From: Prevotellaceae bacterium | Lineage (GTDB): Bacteria > Bacteroidota > Bacteroidia > Bacteroidales > Bacteroidaceae | Direction of reading: 5' to 3' | Length of the DNA: 20,217 nt | NCBI GenBank assembly: GCA_021153165.1 | Contig: JAGKTZ010000035.1 | Span: forward strand, 1 to 20,217 | Part shown: positions 15,374 to 20,217 of the stretch, one piece after another | How positions within the stretch are numbered: the first letter of the stretch is position 1 | Layout: every line of letters starts with the position of its first letter | Notes under the pieces: generated by a model | Told to the model about the DNA's origin: nothing | Database searches by the model: none | The model's input: the letters and a program-made list of their open reading frames with translations, nothing else | Translations under genes and position numbers: made by a program

Positions 15374-17260
15374 TTGAAAACATTTGAAGAATTGGGTGTG
15401 TGCGAAGAGATTCGCCGCGCCATCGAGGAGATGGGCTATGTGTCGCCCATGCCAGTACAGGAAGAGGTAATACCCTATCTTTTGGGTGTAGGTAATGATG
15501 TGATCGCTTTGGCCCAGACGGGTACGGGCAAGACGGCGGCTTTTGGCTTGCCCGTCCTGCAAAAGATCAACACAAAGAGTCGCGCTACACAGGCCATCAT
15601 TCTGAGCCCAACACGCGAACTTTGCTTGCAGATCGCCGACGACCTGAAGGACTATTCACGATACATCGACGGTCTGCACGTCCAGGCTGTGTATGGCGGA
15701 TCGAGCATCGAGAGCCAAATCCGTGCCCTGAAGAAGGGCGCACAGGTGATCGTGGCTACACCGGGCCGCTTGATCGACCTGATGCACCGCGGCGTGGCAC
15801 GACTGGATGCCGTGGAAAATGTGGTGCTGGACGAGGCGGACGAAATGCTCAACATGGGCTTCACCGAAAGCATCGACGAGATCCTGGCTGGCGTACCCGA
15901 GGAGCGCAACACACTGCTCTTCTCGGCCACTATGGGCAAGGAGATCGAACGCATCGCACTGAACTATTTGCACGACCACAAGGAAATCGTCGTAGGCTCG
16001 CGCAACGAGGGCGCAGAAAACGTGAACCATATCTATTACCTGGTGCACGCACGCGACAAATATTTGGCGCTGAAACGCGTCGTTGACTACTATCCACGCA
16101 TCTACGGCATCGTGTTCTGCCGCACACGTATGGAGACGCAAGAGGTAGCCGATTTGCTCATCCGCGACGGCTACAATGCCGAAGCCCTGCACGGGGATCT
16201 ATCGCAAGCCCAACGCGACCTGACAATGCAGAAGTTCCGCCAACACCGCACTCAGTTGCTCGTAGCGACCGACGTGGCGGCACGCGGACTGGACGTGGAC
16301 GAACTGACACACGTGATCAACTACGGATTGCCCGACGATGTCGAGAACTATACCCACCGCTCGGGCCGCACAGGTCGTGCCGGAAAGCGCGGCACAAGCA
16401 TCTCGATCATCCACCTGCGCGAGAAGCACAAAGTGCGCGTGATCGAGAAGGTGATAGGCAAGAAGTTTGAAGCCGGCACCCTGCCCGACCCCAAAGAAAT
16501 ATGCACCAAGCAGCTGTATCGTGTGATCGACCAAATGGAACATACCGAGGTGGACGAAGCACAAATCGCACCCTTCCTGCCCGAAGTATTCCGCAAGTTG
16601 GAATGGCTGTCCAAGGAGGATCTGATCAAGCGCGTCGTGACCCTGGAGTTCGGCCGCTTCCTGCAATACTACGCCAATGCGCCCGAGATCGAGCAACCCT
16701 CGGCTAAGGGCAAGGATGCCGAGGCAGAAGGCAGCCGCCGCGCACCACGACCCAAGGGCGAAAAGGGCGGACCACGACAGGCCGAGGCAGGCTACAAGCG
16801 TCTGTTCATCAACCTGGGCAAGCGCGACAATTTCTACGCTCGCGAGATCATCAATCTGGTGAATCGCTACGTCAAGGGCAAGATCGAAATCGGCCGCATC
16901 GACCTGACAGCGAATTGCTCATTCTTCGAAGTGCCCGAAGCCGACGCACCTATCGTACTGCGCAAGATGGCAAAGGCAATGATCGGCGACCGCAAAGTAG
17001 TGGTGGACCATGCCGAGCGTGAAGAGGGTGGCAAGCGTGAAGAAGGGGGCAATAAGCGCGAACGCCGTGCAGAAAAAGCCGATAAGCATAGCGACCGCCA
17101 TGCGGAAAAGAAAGCCGACCGCAAAGCTACACGTGCCCCCAAAGAAGCGCCGACTAAGGGCAGTAAAAATAGTCGTCGCGGCGGACGCTACGAAGATGCC
17201 GATCTCTTCGAAAAACCTAAGTATAAGAAGGAAGATTGGAAGAAATTTTTCAAGGATTAA
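15374..17260 (+). CDS. deaD: DEAD-box ATP-dependent RNA helicase with DbpA-type RNA-binding domain
   Basis: A 628-residue DEAD-box helicase that unwinds RNA duplexes, probably in ribosome assembly or cold-stress RNA handling. All core motifs are present: Q motif with MPVQ (26-29), AQTGTGKT (47-54), PTRELCLQ (79-86), ATPGR (128-132), DEAD (153-156), SAT (184-186), VATDVAARGLD and HRSGRTGRAG. A DbpA RNA-binding domain follows (about 478-552, YKRLFINLGKRDNFYAREI), then a long Lys/Arg/Glu-rich tail (about 553-628), disordered and basic. No ATG fits the start. MKTFEELGV from TTG 15374 matches the expected family N-terminus and follows the promoter by a sensible distance. The gene ends at TAA just before a large inverted repeat. 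Assignment between DeaD and other RhlE-like names is the only doubt. Confidence 0.93.
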   Translation: MKTFEELGVCEEIRRAIEEMGYVSPMPVQEEVIPYLLGVGNDVIALAQTGTGKTAAFGLPVLQKINTKSRATQAIILSPTRELCLQIADDLKDYSRYIDGLHVQAVYGGSSIESQIRALKKGAQVIVATPGRLIDLMHRGVARLDAVENVVLDEADEMLNMGFTESIDEILAGVPEERNTLLFSATMGKEIERIALNYLHDHKEIVVGSRNEGAENVNHIYYLVHARDKYLALKRVVDYYPRIYGIVFCRTRMETQEVADLLIRDGYNAEALHGDLSQAQRDLTMQKFRQHRTQLLVATDVAARGLDVDELTHVINYGLPDDVENYTHRSGRTGRAGKRGTSISIIHLREKHKVRVIEKVIGKKFEAGTLPDPKEICTKQLYRVIDQMEHTEVDEAQIAPFLPEVFRKLEWLSKEDLIKRVVTLEFGRFLQYYANAPEIEQPSAKGKDAEAEGSRRAPRPKGEKGGPRQAEAGYKRLFINLGKRDNFYAREIINLVNRYVKGKIEIGRIDLTANCSFFEVPEADAPIVLRKMAKAMIGDRKVVVDHAEREEGGKREEGGNKRERRAEKADKHSDRHAEKKADRKATRAPKEAPTKGSKNSRRGGRYEDADLFEKPKYKKEDWKKFFKD

Positions 17261-17269
17261 ATAATATAA

Positions 17270-17355
17270 AATCTCACGCAAATCTATAAAATCTAAAAAT
17301 TATTTTTTGAATAAAATCCGAAAGATTTCCAAGATTTGCGTGAGATTCTTTTTTT
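17270..17355 (+). terminator. Large inverted repeat with T-tract between the helicase and outer-membrane protein genes
   Basis: Perfect 16-nt arms (17270-17285 and 17332-17347) enclose a 46-nt A/T-rich loop, and the right arm is followed by T7 (17349-17355). It begins 10 nt after the helicase stop codon and ends 8 nt before the ATG at 17363. It could terminate the helicase transcript, attenuate the next gene, or be a member of a dispersed repeat. The loop and arms contain AATCT/AGATT words at about 10-nt spacing. No TAnnTTTG lies between it and the next gene. Confidence 0.55.
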
Positions 17356-17362
17356 GAGAACT

Positions 17363-18025
17363 ATGCACAAGAAGATTCTTTCCCTAATCGCCCTGCTCAT
17401 TATCGCTTTGCCGATGCTCGGACAGGGGCTGAAATTGCAAATTGGCGGCGGTCTGGCCGCACACTACAAGGGTACGCACGTGGTGGGTGCCTACAAGGGT
17501 GGTGTGGGTTACGAATGGGAGTTCAACCAGCGCTGGACGCTCACACCGAGCCTGAACTATATCGCAAAGGGGATGAAGTCGCCCGACGTGGTAGTGCCCT
17601 TCTACGATCCCAACGGCAACCTGGAATACGACGAGAACGGCAATATGCGCACAGGGCTGATGAGCCGTCAGACCACTGCTGCCTACGTACAATTGCCCCT
17701 GATGCTGTCCTACTACCTGCGCACCGCCGAGAGCCAATACGTGGTCTTCTCTGCCGGCCCCTACGTGGCGTATGGCGTGGCGGGCAAGGTGGAGACCAAA
17801 GGCGACACTTCGCGCGAAGGTAGTGAGAAGATGTACTACGAATCGCCCACCTTCGACCAACCCGACGTGCACCGCTTCGACGCAGGTCTGCAGGCGATGA
17901 TAGGCTACCAATTTCCCTCGAGCCTAACGCTGGGCATAGAGGCAGACTTCGGTCTGACAAAGTTTAATGCCACTGGCCGCAATGTATCAGGACTAATTTC
18001 GCTGTCCTACCGATTTGGAAAGTAG
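17363..18025 (+). CDS. Outer-membrane beta-barrel protein
   Basis: A 220-residue secreted protein. It opens with a basic start and a hydrophobic core (MHKKILSLIALLIIALPMLG), a Sec signal peptide with cleavage probably near residue 20-22. The mature part consists of alternating amphipathic strands rich in Gly, Tyr and aromatic residues, such as GGVGYEWEFNQRWTLTPSLNY, YVQLPLMLSYYL and LTLGIEADFGL. It ends in LISLSYRFGK, typical of an eight-strand Bacteroidetes barrel (outer membrane beta-barrel domain, PF13568-like). Its function is unknown. ATG 17363 gives the signal peptide directly; the frame runs nine codons further upstream into the inverted repeat. It has no visible promoter of its own. 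It ends in TAG, after which the frame stays open through a 21-bp repeat array to 18163. Confidence 0.85.
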   Translation: MHKKILSLIALLIIALPMLGQGLKLQIGGGLAAHYKGTHVVGAYKGGVGYEWEFNQRWTLTPSLNYIAKGMKSPDVVVPFYDPNGNLEYDENGNMRTGLMSRQTTAAYVQLPLMLSYYLRTAESQYVVFSAGPYVAYGVAGKVETKGDTSREGSEKMYYESPTFDQPDVHRFDAGLQAMIGYQFPSSLTLGIEADFGLTKFNATGRNVSGLISLSYRFGK

Positions 18026-18040
18026 GGAAAAGCCATTTAT

Positions 18041-18165
18041 CCCCAAAAACTATTGTTAAAGCAAAAGAAATCATTGTTAAAGCAAAAGAAACTCTTGCTA
18101 AAGCCCCAAAAACTATTGCTAAAACAAAAGAAACTATTGCTAAAGCCTAAAGACTATTGCTAAAG
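18041..18165. repeat. 21-bp tandem repeat (six units) after the outer-membrane protein gene
   Basis: Five units of 21 nt (18041-18061, 18062-18082, 18083-18103, 18104-18124, 18125-18145) and one of 20 nt (18146-18165) share the word CTATTGCTAAAG with few changes. Units 1 and 4 begin CCCCAAAAA while 2, 3 and 5 begin CAAAAGAAA, so a longer pattern of three units is visible. The motif is unrelated in sequence to the A/T-tract repeats elsewhere but has the same period. Confidence 0.85.
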
Positions 18166-18200
18166 CAGAAAGCAGAACACTATTGCTTCATAGTGCATAA

Positions 18201-18243
18201 AATTGAGGAGATTTTGCCAAATACGTGCAATATCTCCTCAATT
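18201..18243 (+). terminator. Hairpin, probable terminator of the outer-membrane protein gene
   Basis: Arms of 16 nt (18201-18216 and 18228-18243) pair with a single T/T mismatch around an 11-nt loop. The following tract is only A/T-rich, not a clean T run, so termination is likely but not certain. Confidence 0.5.
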
Positions 18244-18459
18244 ATTTAAGGCGTAGAGGGCAATTGCTTAAGGCGTAGAGATCTTGTTTAGTATATAATA
18301 TATAGAAGTAGATACAACAAGCTTCACTGCAAAGGTGGCCGACAATGCCCGCTGGAATCTTTTTCTACGAGACGTTTAAAAGCAACTGATGATACGAGAT
18401 GTAACAGTTATTTTCTCGATCCTCCCGCCTCTGACCTATCAGCGCATTGCTGTATGATA

Positions 18460-18499
18460 ATACATCCAACCCATTCGCATTTGAATGAGTTGGATGTAT
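18460..18499 (-). terminator. Hairpin downstream of the fimbrillin-like gene
   Basis: Arms of 17 nt (18460-18476 and 18483-18499) pair with one mismatch on the plus strand, which becomes a U-G wobble in minus-strand RNA. The loop is 6 nt. It begins 25 nt after the stop codon of the minus-strand gene. The U-tract is weak. Confidence 0.6.
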
Positions 18500-18523
18500 C
18501 CAGTTGTCGGTGATAAATCCCCA

Positions 18524-20217
18524 CTACGTGCCAGGCACCCAGTCGCGAACGGCGCGAACGCGAAAGACATCACCATCCGACATCGTCATTGTGATACCGC
18601 CACGGCTGACGAACCATGTATTTACATTACCGTCGTAGCTATTACCATAGGTACCGAATGAATAGAAGTTACTGGGCAAATAGTTTGCCCCTCCCCACCA
18701 TTCATTATTGTCGTTGCAATATTGGAAGAAGATAGCCAATTCGCGAATGTTTGCGATACGCCATCCATCAGGGAACGTACCATCCACGATAGGGGCTTCG
18801 TTAGCGCTCAGAGGCGTATAAATCCGCATAGGATAAGCCTGGAGCCATCCGTTGTTATTTGCTTCGTACGTCAGGCCGTACCAACCGCCTGTCTCGAAAC
18901 CTTCGTACACACGCGACTGCAGACTGTATTCGTCGCCAGGAATCAAGCCTTGCGAGGTAAATGCCAAGCGGCGTGATTCCTTGTTCAGGTTGCGCAAATC
19001 GAAGCGATATATGGAGTTTGCATTTTCAGTACCCGTAGTTTCTGTCACTACCACCAGTTCGTCTTTGGGGAAGTTATTGCCAGCCGTACCGATATAGGTC
19101 GCATCACCCGCTTGACTGGAAGGACTCGCCATACCCAGGTTGCGCGCACATCTCACCTTGGGGACCGCTTCTTTTGCCCAGTTTTGCGCATATTGACTGG
19201 TCGAGATACCTTCCTCTGCCCACACTTGTACGGGTACATTGCCTGCGGTCTGTCCATCGGCAGTACTGGTCACGTAGTGCCAGCGCCATTGATATACACC
19301 GCGCAGTGGGTGACCAGTGGGGACATCCAGCAGAGCATTGGGCAGGTTACCTACGGCTTGTGGATAGAGTTGGGCTTCTACCGACAGCCCCTGGTCGCCG
19401 ATGAAGAGGGCAAAGATTTGTTCCAACGAAGTGATATACCAATGCAACTCTTCTACGTCGACGATATCGTCGCCATCGAGGTCGCGATTGCGCAATAGGA
19501 CGTAGTTCAAACCACAGGATTTTTCATCCTTGAGCACCACATCTCTTTCGGTATAGTCCACATAGTCGCTCCAGCGGAGGTTGCCATTGACCAGATTCAG
19601 CAACTCTGCCGTGTTGTAAAGTCCGTCTTGGCGGCTCGTGTTTTTGGGTGTGAAGCTTGTAGGCTTATAGTTATATTGTTCTACATTGGCAGTTGTTTCG
19701 TAGGGGCTATAGAACCAGTTCCTGTCGGCCGTTTCGTCCACAGTCTCGCACCCCCAGGCTTCAGAGAGCGAGGTGTGTGACAGGTCGCGGTTGAAGGGTG
19801 TCTGAATCGAGCTTTGGCGAATGGTCAGGATACTACCTGTCATCGAACTGGAACCGTCCGGGCTACGATTATTCTTACAGAGCACGTGCATCAAGCGGTT
19901 GGGTTGATTCACGAACTTCTAGTGGCGATTGCGGTTGGTATAGACGCCGTCTATCATTTCATTAGGATAGAACTCCACCCATTTGTAGTCCAAATCGTTG
20001 TAGACCAAGTTGCCATTGGCGTCTTTCAGAGGAATACCCGCACGCCCGAAGGGGGTACGCACATACCAGGTCATATTCTCCAGGTCTATTTCATTGGCAT
20101 TGAAGTTGTACACGCGCTGTCCGTAGTGTGCGTCGAAGGTGAAGATATCCTCTTGCGCTTGATACAGGTGTCCCATAGCGCCCGATTGGTTTTCTTCGCC
20201 CGTTTCCACTTCGACCG
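18524..20217 (-). pseudogene. DUF4906-type fimbrillin-like surface protein, interrupted by an in-frame TAG and cut by the window edge
   Basis: One reading frame runs from the window edge (5' end outside) to 18524, broken only by TAG at 19919-19921. The part upstream of it (99 codons visible) contains ENMTWYVRTPFGRAGIP and LDYKWVEFYPNE. The part downstream contains SILTIRQSSIQTPFNRD, YVLLRNRDLDGDDIVDVEE, HWYITSLEQIF, VWAEEGIS and a C-terminal FRVRAVRDW. Together these follow the order I know from Bacteroidales DUF4906 proteins, which are fimbrial or cell-surface lipoproteins related to Mfa/FimA accessory subunits. DLDGDDIVDVEE (19448-19483) fits a calcium-binding EF-hand loop. The downstream part has only a GTG (19912) as an early start and no signal peptide, so it would not make a secreted protein alone. 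A nonsense mutation is simplest; a sequencing error or readthrough is possible. Confidence 0.75.

Larger units (their letters stand above)
18026..18523. other. 498-bp gene-free interval
   Basis: This gap between the convergent outer-membrane protein and fimbrillin-like genes holds a 21-bp minisatellite (18041-18165), a hairpin (18201-18243), two direct copies of TTAAGGCGTAGAG 22 nt apart (18246-18258 and 18268-18280), and a second hairpin (18460-18499). The stretch 18281-18459 shows no frame with a start, no tRNA-like fold and no repeat that I could recognise. Confidence 0.6.

Noticed and set aside
18041..18165. CRISPR array
   Set aside because: The 20-21-nt units are directly adjacent with no unique spacers and no cas genes are nearby. 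This is a minisatellite.
18524..20217. Stop-codon reassignment (TAG as a sense codon)
   Set aside because: TAG ends the AEC permease, dtd and outer-membrane protein frames at sensible family lengths, so genome-wide recoding is unlikely from this window.

Overview
The window looks like chromosomal DNA from a member of the order Bacteroidales. Five gene starts are preceded by the Bacteroidetes -7 promoter element TAnnTTTG. The window carries a DUF4906-type fimbrillin-like protein and a DUF2851 protein, both typical of the group. The run mnmG-apt-uvrC-dtd-mazG-like-deoC is, from memory, a gene order conserved in Bacteroides and relatives. I cannot name the genus.

Layout. At 1-4092 lies a minus-strand pair, polA followed by an AEC-family permease, ending in an unusual long inverted repeat. 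A divergent long-chain polyprenyl diphosphate synthase (4184-5158, plus) shares its upstream region with polA and converges on deoC across a perfect 13-bp terminator stem. From 11945 down to 5419 runs the housekeeping cluster: mnmG and apt share a transcript with a perfect 16-bp parS-like palindrome between them. After the apt terminator, uvrC has its own well-formed promoter and leads into dtd, a MazG-like pyrophosphohydrolase and deoC. From 15166 down to 12219 lies a second minus-strand unit, DUF2851, a hotdog thioesterase and dprA. It is divergent from a DEAD-box helicase with a DbpA-type RNA-binding domain (15374-17260, plus). An outer-membrane beta-barrel protein follows (17363-18025, plus). 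The right end holds a fimbrillin-like gene on the minus strand. It is broken by an in-frame TAG and runs off the window.

The genes group around genome maintenance and nucleotide handling: repair and replication (polA, uvrC), DNA uptake and recombination (dprA), tRNA quality (mnmG, dtd) and nucleotide salvage and clean-up (apt, MazG-like, deoC). A parS-like site beside mnmG suggests the window lies in the origin-proximal part of the chromosome.

The least explained structure is intergenic. Three 3' flanks carry arrays of degenerate 21-bp units built from an A-tract, a short core ending in RACY and a T-tract. This is two helical turns per unit, as expected for intrinsically bent DNA. Two of these arrays sit inside inverted repeats. 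A separate 21-bp minisatellite follows the outer-membrane protein gene. It stays open in that gene's frame after the TAG stop and would encode lysine/leucine heptads. I saw no CRISPR array, tRNA, rRNA, insertion sequence or obviously new defence system.
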